The position numbers and the translations under genes are program-made. A DNA stretch of 64,000 nt from Sphingobacteriaceae bacterium (GTDB taxonomy: Bacteria; Bacteroidota; Bacteroidia; B-17B0; Aurantibacillaceae). Below, in pieces: positions 35,201-43,515 of this stretch. Under the pieces are notes generated by a model. The model made no database searches, was not told where the DNA came from, and saw nothing but the letters and a program-made list of their open reading frames with translations. How positions within the stretch are numbered: position 1 is the stretch's first letter; every line of letters begins with the position of its first letter. The stretch lies in NCBI GenBank assembly GCA_016715905.1, contig JADJXI010000017.1, positions 186,001 to 250,000 on the forward strand, given 5' to 3'.

Positions 35201-35315
35201 CATAATTGGTTAATAAAAATTCAGGCGGTTCCGGCAAACTTTCCATTTCGATTTGCGCGAATGAAACAGCAAATTGTGATAAAAAAAGAAGTAGATATAC
35301 CGCCTTAATTTTCAG
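32274..35315 (-). CDS. Large secreted protein of unknown function, probable CTG start
   Basis: The first ATG (35244-35246) gives 990 residues without a signal peptide. Upstream, the same frame stays open and encodes KIKAVYLLLFLSQFAVSFAQ, a textbook signal peptide. It is preceded by a CTG (35313-35315) and then, four codons before that CTG, a stop. An ATT two codons later is the alternative start. I annotate the CTG, giving 1013 residues. The mature protein is beta-rich with many Lys/Asn strands and a cysteine cluster near its C-terminus (CPYDKEVCVCGICETVKVKC). No family is recognised. It is coupled to the FnIII protein and probably sits at the cell surface or periplasm. Confidence 0.65.
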   Translation of the reverse strand: MKIKAVYLLLFLSQFAVSFAQIEMESLPEPPEFLLTNYAFEQTPHPDVTKVISLVTEVENKNKFIEWFSPDSTASLPFGIIKQKGAMRYVIAVDSMQFKKSEATFSAFAAIDFPGTTKKIAFRASNVKFNPSGVLNGDQAKLFLVGEQYIKVNSAVTLHLFEHNKNWVEWNCGGFKAINLSGEFIFRKSLLVADDNEKVKTTIKGDITKDTVVRAVFNVYTEDIQNFICSAKISPFKLRWLKDWSFVVNDATLDMSINANSPVMAFPAGYENPNLPSLNAWRGFYLKSVKITLPPEFSSQGQRRQILANNIIIDETGLSGYIEGKPILSLNEGSMSGWKYSIDELGVGFVRNQISEGHLTGLVHLPITDENQNLKYKAAAFYNYGTNELDFNFMVKPEREFKMDVFGANVELTNNSSISIIKRNGYYKPTALLNGKIGFDHANFSTAGNTMMFSDLRISTEEPFIHGGLFSLNTSGNNPANTHRYPVSLQGITFGIKDKAPILGFNMLFNLVDEAEKSISAGTVVYIKGKIEAKDEQFPADNFRPAVTFKKTKWMFDRIYLGGVSVDVQTLPCTIKGSFEHKQDFGEYGEGFFGKAEVKIVKVIQDPIAVSAGFGRKEDFKYFFLDFMVPSKYIVPGTPMALSHFIGGVSYHMKPDKLTEPEYVALRKSFNTNNPFALKYTPDKNTKLGLKAGASGEFTVNETLCNGDYFLKLNFNEHWGLSYIGLSGEIRALAKSDDVDIPIKGKAAMDIDLDAKSFDFLAQVSASAYEVLSGTGYFKFHTEPAKWHVCFGTPSKPMNIKFLNFAGTPTYIMTGNDIEPALPAPNSIQQHFGNAFVSRDAEDLSRGKGLCIGSKVHSNIYKNFHFWFFNVEGLFDFDLGFDMMLRNYGKNARCSRTDKNVGFLGFQAEGNAYLVFHPLVRVYGYIKFPFNCPYDKEVCVCGICETVKVKCILEEDFNFKVFEGGMLSILHAQFPKPIYFNGTFSVPFAICGKVDGRFDFNYEYGQNCGPIIK

Positions 35316-35371
35316 ATGAAGATTTTACAGATTAAAAATATAAAAATTTTTATATGCTGCAAATACCGGCC

Positions 35372-36622
35372 TTATAATTTTCTTACTTTATTTAGCATTT
35401 GTGCAATGGCCTTTTCGGTGGGTATTTGTACCATTTGAATGCGCTGGGCATAGTAAATGCTGTCTAATATTTCCTTGTTTTTATGTTCAATTAAGGTATT
35501 TGCTTCTTTCAGTTCCAAATTTTTAGTTCTTTCGATTTCGGCAATTTTATCAGATTTTTCCTTTTCGAAACTGGTGATCATGCGTTTAATATTGGTGCTT
35601 GTTTCATCACTTAAAAGTGAATTTTGTTCCTCAAAATATTGCTCAAAATAACTTAAAGCCTCTTGCAAATTATTTTTCTTTTTATTTAAAACATACAACA
35701 ACTTAAGTAGCCTTATTTTTTTTTGTTTAGATCCGTTTTTGCCAATTAATTGCAGGGCTTCATTAAATGAATTAAGCGCTTCTTCGTATTTTTCTGTGTT
35801 TAAATAAATTTCGCCCAACTCCGTATAGGTAGTTATTAATCCCTGAATATGATTTAATTGTTTGCGATAATTTAAACTCTCTTTCAAATACCCCAAAGAC
35901 TCGATTGTATTTCCCTTTTGTTTTTCAACCAGCCCCAAGTCATTTAAGGTTCGGCTTAAGCCGGTATAATGCGATAATTTTCGGTAAATGGCTTCGGATA
36001 TCCTTAAATGTTCAAGAGCCAGTTGTAAATTTTTTAAATGAATTTCATTAGTGGCTTGTGCATTATTTACACGGGCAATACCATAATCGCATTGTTCTTT
36101 TTCAAACAACTGTTTGGCATTGGCTAAATTTTCTCTGGCACTGGGTATATCCTTCGTGTCTACATAAAAAATTGCCAGGGCATAATACACCCAAGCTATA
36201 AAATTATTTTCATTTTTTAAATTGAGTTGGAAAATTTTGAATAAGGTTTTAAAGGCCGTTTCGTATTCTCCTTTAAACCAATGTACATAAGCATTTAAAT
36301 TTAAGGCTACGGTTAAAGCATTTTCATCATTTTTTAATTCTTGAATGAGTGCTTCGTTATTTAAAATCACTTTCTCATTCACCGAGCCTGTTGAAAGTAA
36401 TAATTGATATTGCGTGATGTAATTGCACAAAAACTCCCCTTCTTTAAAATTTAGTTTACGGCTGAGTGCCAGGGCATCCTTTTGCAGATCATGAATCTTA
36501 TCTCCCAGAGTATCGCAATAATTCACAATTAGTTCCACATATTTCCAAAATTTAATTTTAGACTCCGGTAGGTCTTTCAAAGAATTATCTAACTCCTGGT
36601 GGAGCGCACTAAAACTTAGCAT
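35372..36622 (-). CDS. Cytoplasmic TPR protein ending in the SpoIIE linker, no phosphatase
   Basis: The 416-residue product has about eight TPR-like helical pairs and a C-terminal coiled coil. The coiled coil ends in KNKEILDSIYYAQRIQMVQIPTEKAIAQMLNKVRKL-type sequence: the linker normally in front of a SpoIIE domain, then a short basic helix. Unlike its neighbours it has no signal peptide and no transmembrane helix; a stop codon immediately precedes the ATG, so none is hidden upstream. It could be the soluble partner of the membrane paralogs. It lies 121 bases downstream of siaC in the same direction. Confidence 0.72.
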   Translation of the reverse strand: MLSFSALHQELDNSLKDLPESKIKFWKYVELIVNYCDTLGDKIHDLQKDALALSRKLNFKEGEFLCNYITQYQLLLSTGSVNEKVILNNEALIQELKNDENALTVALNLNAYVHWFKGEYETAFKTLFKIFQLNLKNENNFIAWVYYALAIFYVDTKDIPSARENLANAKQLFEKEQCDYGIARVNNAQATNEIHLKNLQLALEHLRISEAIYRKLSHYTGLSRTLNDLGLVEKQKGNTIESLGYLKESLNYRKQLNHIQGLITTYTELGEIYLNTEKYEEALNSFNEALQLIGKNGSKQKKIRLLKLLYVLNKKKNNLQEALSYFEQYFEEQNSLLSDETSTNIKRMITSFEKEKSDKIAEIERTKNLELKEANTLIEHKNKEILDSIYYAQRIQMVQIPTEKAIAQMLNKVRKL

Positions 36623-36743
36623 TTACACTCGAAAGTATAGAATTAGAAGAACATTTCCTAAAATTTTGGTTTTGCGTATGCAGCACACGCAACTCGAATG
36701 ATAAAATTTAAGGTTTGAAAAAAGATGACAGGCTTGAAAAGAA

Positions 36744-37130
36744 TTAATTCTTATCCGGTATTACAATACCCTGGATAGGGATATTTACAACTTGCTTATA
36801 GTCTTCCATAGCCTGAAGCATATCTTCATCATCTTTATCATAATGCCAGTTAACGGTTACCTCACTTCCGCCATTGTGAATTCTTTCGAGTTTTTTTAAA
36901 ACGCCCATTATAGATTTTGAAGTGCTGGTATTGAAATACTCCAATTCTATATTCACTTTTGTTGTAGGCTTAGCTATATCGGCGTACTTATCTAAGGCAT
37001 CCATTAAAGGGATATAAAATTCCAATGCATTTTCGGGCACCGACCAACCTTTAATTTGCAGAGAACCTTGCTTTAAATCGAATTTAATTTCAGGTGTTTT
37101 TGGGGATGCTTCTAAACTATAATTTTCCAT
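36744..37130 (-). CDS. siaC: SiaC-family (DUF1987) regulatory phosphoprotein
   Basis: The 128-residue product is a single STAS-like DUF1987 domain. SiaC of Pseudomonas aeruginosa is phosphorylated on Thr68 by the kinase SiaB, dephosphorylated by the SpoIIE phosphatase SiaA, and in its free form activates a partner enzyme. Here residues 67-71 read NTSTS, placing a Thr at 68 in the expected loop before the helix SIMGVLKKLERI. The gene sits between the TPR array and the soluble TPR protein, whose linkers are those of SpoIIE phosphatases, and a SiaB-like gene is at the right end of the window. The downstream target is not visible. Confidence 0.85.
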   Translation of the reverse strand: MENYSLEASPKTPEIKFDLKQGSLQIKGWSVPENALEFYIPLMDALDKYADIAKPTTKVNIELEYFNTSTSKSIMGVLKKLERIHNGGSEVTVNWHYDKDDEDMLQAMEDYKQVVNIPIQGIVIPDKN

Positions 37131-37278
37131 GTGTGTAAATCGTGTAAAATTTTGCAGGATGAAAGTAATTAAAAAAAGATTAGTTATTGGGCATTATGTG
37201 GGTTTCTCGTCTTAACTAACCTAAAACTGGTCGAAAAATAAGGCCTAACTTCTCTTTTTAAAAAAATTTGCTACTGAA

Positions 37279-38934
37279 TTAACAATTAGTACGACTAGCT
37301 TTAATCATGGCATTCACCCTTTTTTCAGAAGGAATTTGCGCCATTTGAATTCGCCGAGCGTAATGAATAGAATCTAAAATTTCTTTTTGTTTTTCCTCCA
37401 CTAAATACTTTTGACTTTCTACTTCTAACTTTTGACTTTCAATTATCCCCTTTTGTTTTTGAGTAATTTTAAAACGATTGTACATAAAGCCCGCTAAGAT
37501 CATGACCAATCCCAATCCTCCAAACAAGGCATACTGCTGATTTTTTTTAGCTTTTATTTCTGCGCTTTGTTTAGCGAGCTCTGCATTTTTCACTTCACTT
37601 TCTTTAGCATGTGCAACAGAATCTGCAGCCGATTGTTTTTCGTATTCGTATTTGAGTTGGGTTTTTATACTGGCTTTGCGGGCCGATTCGTTGTTTAAGC
37701 TATCATTCATACGACAATGCAATTCGTACATGACCAAGGCATTCTTAGCATCTCCCTGCGATTTGTAGATTTTGTATAATTGACCCGAATTATCTTTAAT
37801 ATCTGAAGGATATCCTAGTTCCTGCCCCATTTGCAATCCTTTTTTAAAATGGGCGCTTGCTTCTGCTATTTTGCCGATTTTTAATGAGATGGTTCCCATG
37901 TTGTAGTAGGCTTCGGCCAGGCCCTTTTTATCCCCTACTTCGTCGCGTATTTTTCCGCTCATGGCAAAATATTTTTGTGCCGAGTCTAGTTTATTTTCAT
38001 TAAAATAAATTCGCGCAATATTGGCTAGTGCATAGCCCATTCCGTTCTTATTATCAATTTGCTCTAGCAACTTTAAGGCCATAAAGTTATACTCCATGGC
38101 TTTGTGTTTATCACCCAATTTATTATTCAAAAGTCCAATATTCACATAACATTCAGCAATTCCTTGTTTAAAATTTATCTCCTGCCTCAATTTTAAACTC
38201 ATCATAATCATTTTCATAGCATCAGCATTCTCTCCCTGCATTTCAAGCATTTTGCCGATGTTGTTGTAACAAACAGACTGCCCGTATTTATCACCAATTT
38301 GCTCCTGTATCACCAAACTTTGATGAAAATAATCCACCGCTTTCGCAATATCGCCCTGACTTTGGAACAAGTATCCAATATTGTTCAGGGTGAGTGCGAG
38401 CCCTCTTTTATCACCTATATTCTTTTGAATGGACAAACCTTTTTCGTAAGTCTCCATCACTTTTGAGATTTTTCCCTGATTAAAATAAATAACGCCAATA
38501 TTGCTTAGTGAATTTGCTATACCTTTTTGATCCTTTACTTTTTCGCGGATATCCAAACTGCGGTAATAATTTTGCAAAGCTTTTTCAAAATTTCCCTGAA
38601 CGTTGAACAAATACCCCTTATTATTGAGTGCGTCAGCCTTGTATTTTAGGTATATCATTTTTAAATTTTCATTTTCTGAAACTGAAGGCATGTTTAGATT
38701 TTTTTCTGCAATACGCAGTAATTGGTCATTATAAGTAGGCCATACATTATCGTCGCTTTCAGCTTCAATCATTTGACTTAACAGGAGGCATTTTGAAGTG
38801 TCGGCGGAAGTTTTCGTTAAAAGCACATTAAGCGAATCAACCAGTTTATTCTGTGCTGAGAGATTGCCACACCTGTTTGATAACAATACAGATACTATAT
38901 AAATTAAAAAGACTCTGAAAAGCATATGAAACAC
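37279..38934 (-). CDS. TPR array member 1: periplasmic TPR, membrane helix, coiled coil
   Basis: The 551-residue product has a signal peptide (to about LSAQ, residue 28). About eight TPR units (95-400) are rich in LNNIGYLFQSQGDIAKA-type repeats. The shared module follows: a helix with EKQSAADSVAHAKES, a transmembrane segment (FGGLGLVMILAGFMYNRF), and a cytoplasmic coiled coil with VEEKQKEILDSIHYARRIQMAQIPS. The protein ends 14 residues later (NAMIKASRTNC). The C-terminal module is almost identical at the DNA level to that of member 2. There is no phosphatase domain. It is the last gene of the array before siaC, 22 bases after member 2. Confidence 0.8.
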   Translation of the reverse strand: MFHMLFRVFLIYIVSVLLSNRCGNLSAQNKLVDSLNVLLTKTSADTSKCLLLSQMIEAESDDNVWPTYNDQLLRIAEKNLNMPSVSENENLKMIYLKYKADALNNKGYLFNVQGNFEKALQNYYRSLDIREKVKDQKGIANSLSNIGVIYFNQGKISKVMETYEKGLSIQKNIGDKRGLALTLNNIGYLFQSQGDIAKAVDYFHQSLVIQEQIGDKYGQSVCYNNIGKMLEMQGENADAMKMIMMSLKLRQEINFKQGIAECYVNIGLLNNKLGDKHKAMEYNFMALKLLEQIDNKNGMGYALANIARIYFNENKLDSAQKYFAMSGKIRDEVGDKKGLAEAYYNMGTISLKIGKIAEASAHFKKGLQMGQELGYPSDIKDNSGQLYKIYKSQGDAKNALVMYELHCRMNDSLNNESARKASIKTQLKYEYEKQSAADSVAHAKESEVKNAELAKQSAEIKAKKNQQYALFGGLGLVMILAGFMYNRFKITQKQKGIIESQKLEVESQKYLVEEKQKEILDSIHYARRIQMAQIPSEKRVNAMIKASRTNC

Positions 38935-38956
38935 GCTATAAAACTAACAGAAAAAA

Positions 38957-40411
38957 CTATATTCTCATACGTTTTATAATTGAAGATACCCTTTTCTCGC
39001 TTGGTATTTGCGCCATTTGAATGCGGCGGGCGTAATGAATAGAATCTAAAATTTCTTTTTGTTTTTCCTCCACTAAATACTTTTGACTTTCTACTTCTAA
39101 CTTTTGACTTTCAATTATCCCCTTTTGTTTTTGAGTAATTTTAAAACGATTGTACATAAAGCCTGCAAAGATCATGACCAATCCCAATCCTCCAAACAAG
39201 GCATACTGCTGATTTTTTTTAGCTTTTATTTCTGCGCTTTGTTTAGCAAGTTCAGCATTTTTTACTTCTGATTCTTTGGCATGCGCCACCGAATCGGCAG
39301 CGGCCTGTTTTTCGTATTCATGTTTCATTTGTGCCCGCAAACTCGCTTTGCGTGTTGATTCATTCTGAATGCTGTCATGCAATTTAATATGTAATTCATA
39401 ATCCTTCAAGGCTTCATTAAAATTCCCCATTTCTTTATGTAAACGAAATCGTGTTTTCGCAGCTGAACTAATCACTTCAGGAAAACCTAATTCTTTGCCT
39501 TTTTGGTATCCAAGATTCACGTACACCAAGGCCTTTTTCAAGAGTTGAGCTTTTTGAGTAGAATAAACAGGGTCTTGTGACTTTTTATGTAACAACATGG
39601 CCATTTTGACCTCTGCCATAGCCAATGGATAAATGGCATTGATACTTTTATCAATAGCAAGCACTTTTTCAAGATAAAATTGGGCTGAATCAAAATTACT
39701 TTTATCAGAAAAGATCACTGAAAGGCCTGAATAAGAATTGGCCCGATCAGCCGGTGAACCATATTTTTCGCGAATGATTAGGGCCCTATTAAAATAGGTC
39801 AGTGTTGAATCATCCTTACCCAGGTTTTTAAAGCAGCCTCCGATATTATGGATCTGAGTTGCCGCCATTGTATGATTACCGGTTGCAAGATAAGTACTCA
39901 GACTCTTTCTGAAGATTTGCATTGCATGATCAAATTCGCCTTGAGAAAAAAGAATACCTCCTATATTGGAATAAGAAGTAGCCAGTCTGTTCTTTAAACC
40001 CAGTTGTTCGAGAATAGCTATACATTTGAATTGATGCTCCAAGGCAGCACTATGCAGGCCTTTGTTTCGGTAAAGGAAGCCTAACCAGCCATGTGCGTCG
40101 GCTTGTCCTAATTTGTAATTTATACGATCGGAAATTTTAAGACCTTCTTTGCAAAGTTGTATAGAAGTATCGGGTTTGTTATTCGCATAATAACCACACA
40201 AACTATGCAACGCAGTAACTCTAATGGTATCGTGTATTTTTTGCTTGAGTACATTTAAAATCGAATCAAGTTCTCTTTTTTGAGAAAAAATTTGGCTACA
40301 GATTAAAAGTAAAAAAACTATTATTACTTTCTTGAACTTTGTCTGTTGGTAATTCCTGCTGCTACCAGCTGTTCTTTCCATATTCAAATTTCGTAAATGT
40401 ATTTTAATCAA
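38957..40411 (-). CDS. TPR array member 2
   Basis: The 484-residue product has a short basic N-terminus before the signal helix (KVIIVFLLLICSQIFSQ). A later ATG (40379-40381) is an alternative start, but the upper one overlaps the stop of member 3 (ATGA), favouring coupling. Six TPR units with more divergent sequence follow (about 75-330), then the common helix, transmembrane segment and linker. It ends IPSEKRVSSIIKRMRI. Compared with its neighbours the TPR part is shorter and less repetitive, whereas the module is nearly unchanged. Confidence 0.8.
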   Translation of the reverse strand: MIKIHLRNLNMERTAGSSRNYQQTKFKKVIIVFLLLICSQIFSQKRELDSILNVLKQKIHDTIRVTALHSLCGYYANNKPDTSIQLCKEGLKISDRINYKLGQADAHGWLGFLYRNKGLHSAALEHQFKCIAILEQLGLKNRLATSYSNIGGILFSQGEFDHAMQIFRKSLSTYLATGNHTMAATQIHNIGGCFKNLGKDDSTLTYFNRALIIREKYGSPADRANSYSGLSVIFSDKSNFDSAQFYLEKVLAIDKSINAIYPLAMAEVKMAMLLHKKSQDPVYSTQKAQLLKKALVYVNLGYQKGKELGFPEVISSAAKTRFRLHKEMGNFNEALKDYELHIKLHDSIQNESTRKASLRAQMKHEYEKQAAADSVAHAKESEVKNAELAKQSAEIKAKKNQQYALFGGLGLVMIFAGFMYNRFKITQKQKGIIESQKLEVESQKYLVEEKQKEILDSIHYARRIQMAQIPSEKRVSSIIKRMRI

Positions 40412-41952
40412 TTGCTATTTTTTCCTATCACTTTAGTGATCATCCACAACACCCTTTTATCGGATGGAATCTGGGCCAGCTGAATTCGTTTAGCATAATA
40501 AATAGAATCTAAAATCTCTCTTTGCTTTTCCTCCACTAAATGCTTTTGACTTTCCACTTCTAACTTTTGCCTTTCTATAACTTCTTTTTGTTTTTGAGTT
40601 ACTTTAAAACGATTGTACATAAAACCAGCGAAAATCATGACTAAAGCTAATCCTCCGAACAAAGCATACTGCTGGTTTTTTTTGGCTTTAATTTCGGCAC
40701 TTTGTTTAGCAAGCTCTGCATTTTTAACTTCATTTTCCTTAGCATGTGCAACAGAATCTGCAGCCGCTTGTTTTTCGTATTCGTATTTGAGTTGAGATTT
40801 TATGCTGGCTTTGCGGGTTGATTCGTTGTTGATACTGTCGCTCATTTGTATATAGATTTCGTAGTTTTCAAGTGACTTTTTAAAATTTTTTGTTTGATTA
40901 TAAAGATAATACAATGAAAGTGCACTTTCGCGGATGTGGCGCGGACTTTTGCTTTCCCGAGCTAATTGAAATGCGCTTTCCCCATAACTTATAGCTTGTT
41001 TTAGATGTCCAAGTTTTTTATGCGCGTTACAAATATAATCTAAACAGGAACTAATTCCGGTTTTATAATTCAGTTTTTTACGCAATTTCAAAGCTTTTTC
41101 AAAATAATATAAGGACGAATCGTAATTCCCATTATCAAATAATACCGCCCCTATGGTAATGTAAGAATCCGACATTCCCTCTGTGTCACCAATTTCCTTT
41201 CTAATTTTTAAAACTTCACCGATTAATTTATTTATTTTATTGGCATCTTTTTCAGTATCGTATAAGGAAGCCAAATTGGTTAATGATACAGCTTCGCCTG
41301 ATTTATTTTCAATTTCATGTTGAATTTTTGCGGCATTAACTAGAAACTCTTCCGCTTTTTTAAGATCTCCTTGTTGTGAATAAATGGTTCCCAAATTAGT
41401 AAGCGTTTGCGAATACCGTTTTTTCGTTTTTATACCCGAATCACTTTGCAATAAGGCTTCATTTATTTTTAGCGCGCTGTTATAACAAGCAATTGCTTTT
41501 TCAACCTCCCCCGAATTATTATATACCACACCAAGATTATTTAGCGTGAGTGCCATTAATGATTTGGAATTACTTTTAGTATAAATCAAATATATTTGTT
41601 CATAGCATGTGATAGCTTTTTTACTATCGCCCGTCATTTGATAATAATAGGCCTGATTTCCAATTCCGGAAGCCCAAAATCGGGTAAATAACTTATGTAA
41701 TGGATGTGTTTCGGGATATTTTTTATTTGCGGCAGAGGCAATTCTAATCAATTCACTATTATACAGCATCCAAACCGACGGATCGTTTTCTTCTTCAATT
41801 ATACCCTCAAGAAATGCACATCTTAAAGAATCATGCGTAAAGTTTTTTAATTTTAAAGTTAGGCTATCCGACAAAATATACTGACCCATTGCATTTTCCA
41901 AATAAAAAAACAATAAATAAAAACCTAGTATTTTGCGGATAAAAATTGTCAT
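40408..41952 (-). CDS. TPR array member 3
   Basis: The 514-residue product has a signal peptide (residues 1-23, ending NAMGQ). About seven TPR units (95-370) include ALTLNNLGVVYNNSGEVEKA and SQTLTNLGTIYSQQGDLKKA. The common module follows with a slightly variant linker (KQREILDSIYYAKRIQLAQIPSDKRV), then the tail LWMITKVIGKNSN. An early block, EGIIEEENDPSVWMLYNSELIRIA, recurs in members 1, 4 and 5 (EAExxDxxW-x-x-YNxxLLxIA) and defines a second conserved region before the TPRs. It lies 1 base downstream of member 4, so the genes are one transcript. Confidence 0.8.
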   Translation of the reverse strand: MTIFIRKILGFYLLFFYLENAMGQYILSDSLTLKLKNFTHDSLRCAFLEGIIEEENDPSVWMLYNSELIRIASAANKKYPETHPLHKLFTRFWASGIGNQAYYYQMTGDSKKAITCYEQIYLIYTKSNSKSLMALTLNNLGVVYNNSGEVEKAIACYNSALKINEALLQSDSGIKTKKRYSQTLTNLGTIYSQQGDLKKAEEFLVNAAKIQHEIENKSGEAVSLTNLASLYDTEKDANKINKLIGEVLKIRKEIGDTEGMSDSYITIGAVLFDNGNYDSSLYYFEKALKLRKKLNYKTGISSCLDYICNAHKKLGHLKQAISYGESAFQLARESKSPRHIRESALSLYYLYNQTKNFKKSLENYEIYIQMSDSINNESTRKASIKSQLKYEYEKQAAADSVAHAKENEVKNAELAKQSAEIKAKKNQQYALFGGLALVMIFAGFMYNRFKVTQKQKEVIERQKLEVESQKHLVEEKQREILDSIYYAKRIQLAQIPSDKRVLWMITKVIGKNSN

Positions 41953-41953
41953 T

Positions 41954-43492
41954 TCAATTTCCGGTTATTAACTTATTCAGCATTGTTTTAACCTGCGTCT
42001 CTGAAGGTATTTGTGCCATTTGTATTCTTCGCGCGTATTGAATGGAATCTAAGATCTCCTTTTGTTTCTCTTCAACTAATTTCTTCTGCTCTTCCACAAT
42101 TTCTTTTTGATGTTCAATGATTCCTTTCTGTTTCTGAGTTACCTTAAAACGGTTAAACATAAATCCCGCAAAGATCATAACCAATCCCAATCCTCCAAAC
42201 AAGGCATACTGCTGATTTTTTTTAGCTTTTATTTCTGCGCTTTGTTTTGCGAGTTCTGCATTTTTTACTTCACTTTCTTTAGCATGTGCAGCAGAATCTG
42301 CAGCAGCTTGTTTTTCGTATTCGTATTTGAGTTGGGAACGAATGGAAGCTTTGCGATTTGATTCGTTATTAATAGAGTCACGCATTTGGATATAGAGTTC
42401 ATAATTTTCAAGTGCTAGTTTGTGATTATTAGTGGCTTTGTAAACCTTATTCAAAGTAATTGCTGCAGCCTTTATATTTTCAGGGAAGCCAAGTTCCTTG
42501 CTAACTTTCATTGACTTTAAACAAAAGTCTAATGCTTTTGAATAATTTTTTTGATAAAGATAAGTAACGCCAATGTTACTTAACGTATAAGCAGCGCCGT
42601 TTTTATCATCAACTTCTTCTTGAATTTTTAAACTTTTATGATAATATGCTAAAGAATTAACGTAATTTTTTTGAGATTTATAAATGCCACCAATATTATT
42701 TAATGTGATTGCAATTCCTATTTTATCTCCAATTTCTTCCTGTATTTTTAAGCTTTTATTATAATAATTTAGTGCCAATGCAAAATCTTCTTGGCCGGAA
42801 TAAATAAACCCAATGTTACTTAATGAAAAAGCTATTCCACTTTTATCTTCTATTTCCTCTTGTATTTTTAAACTTTCACCAAAATAATCCAAAGCTCTAG
42901 GAATATCATTTAAAGAATTATAAATGGCTCCAATATTGTTTAATGAAAGTGCCATTCCTACTTTATCTTCAATTTCTTCCTGTATTTTTAAGCTATTGCT
43001 ATAATACTCCAGTGCTCTTGAAATGTCACCTATGAAATGATAGATGTTTCCCATATTGTTTAATACATAGGCAATTCCCTCTTTGTTTTTGATTTCTTCC
43101 TGAATTTTAAAACTTTCGTTGTAGTATTCTAAAGCCTTATATACATCTCCGTGTTTTCTATTCAGGTATCCTATGTTATTAAGTGCATCTCCTAAATATA
43201 GTTTATACGTTTCATATTCAGAATCAGAGGAAGTTAATTTTGCAAGATTTTTTTCCGCAATGGATTTTAATTGTTCATTGTATTTCGGCCAAATAGCATC
43301 GTTTTTTTCAGCTTCCAATAATTTTACTAAAATAAGGCAACGAGTTGAATCGTTTGATACACTTTCCTGACTGTTAGACAAATCATCTAATGCAAGTTTA
43401 AGAGAATCTAATTGTGGTGTTTGCGCAAAATATTTCATTCCTCCATTAAAGGCGAGAAAAAACACTAAGATGAAATGAATATGATAAGGCAT
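41954..43492 (-). CDS. TPR array member 4 (most regular repeats)
   Basis: The 512-residue product has a signal peptide (ending KYFAQ). Six nearly identical 40-residue TPR units follow (about 105-345), each with SLKIQEEI at its start and a LNNIG core. The DNA of these units repeats too (TTCTTCCTGTATTTTTAAGC-type blocks about every 120 bases), indicating recent internal expansion. The common module has Ala in place of Val in ADSAAHAKES; the linker KEILDSIQYARRIQMAQIPS and the tail KTMLNKLITGN follow. It may bind an extended periplasmic ligand along the solenoid, which is inferred from TPR geometry. Confidence 0.8.
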   Translation of the reverse strand: MPYHIHFILVFFLAFNGGMKYFAQTPQLDSLKLALDDLSNSQESVSNDSTRCLILVKLLEAEKNDAIWPKYNEQLKSIAEKNLAKLTSSDSEYETYKLYLGDALNNIGYLNRKHGDVYKALEYYNESFKIQEEIKNKEGIAYVLNNMGNIYHFIGDISRALEYYSNSLKIQEEIEDKVGMALSLNNIGAIYNSLNDIPRALDYFGESLKIQEEIEDKSGIAFSLSNIGFIYSGQEDFALALNYYNKSLKIQEEIGDKIGIAITLNNIGGIYKSQKNYVNSLAYYHKSLKIQEEVDDKNGAAYTLSNIGVTYLYQKNYSKALDFCLKSMKVSKELGFPENIKAAAITLNKVYKATNNHKLALENYELYIQMRDSINNESNRKASIRSQLKYEYEKQAAADSAAHAKESEVKNAELAKQSAEIKAKKNQQYALFGGLGLVMIFAGFMFNRFKVTQKQKGIIEHQKEIVEEQKKLVEEKQKEILDSIQYARRIQMAQIPSETQVKTMLNKLITGN

Positions 43493-43515
43493 AAACTAAG
43501 GCTAAGATAAAAAAG

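Noticed and set aside
42590..43130. Regularly spaced DNA repeats as a possible CRISPR array
   Set aside because: The spacing is about 120 bases, in one open reading frame, with TPR consensus residues; it is a protein repeat.
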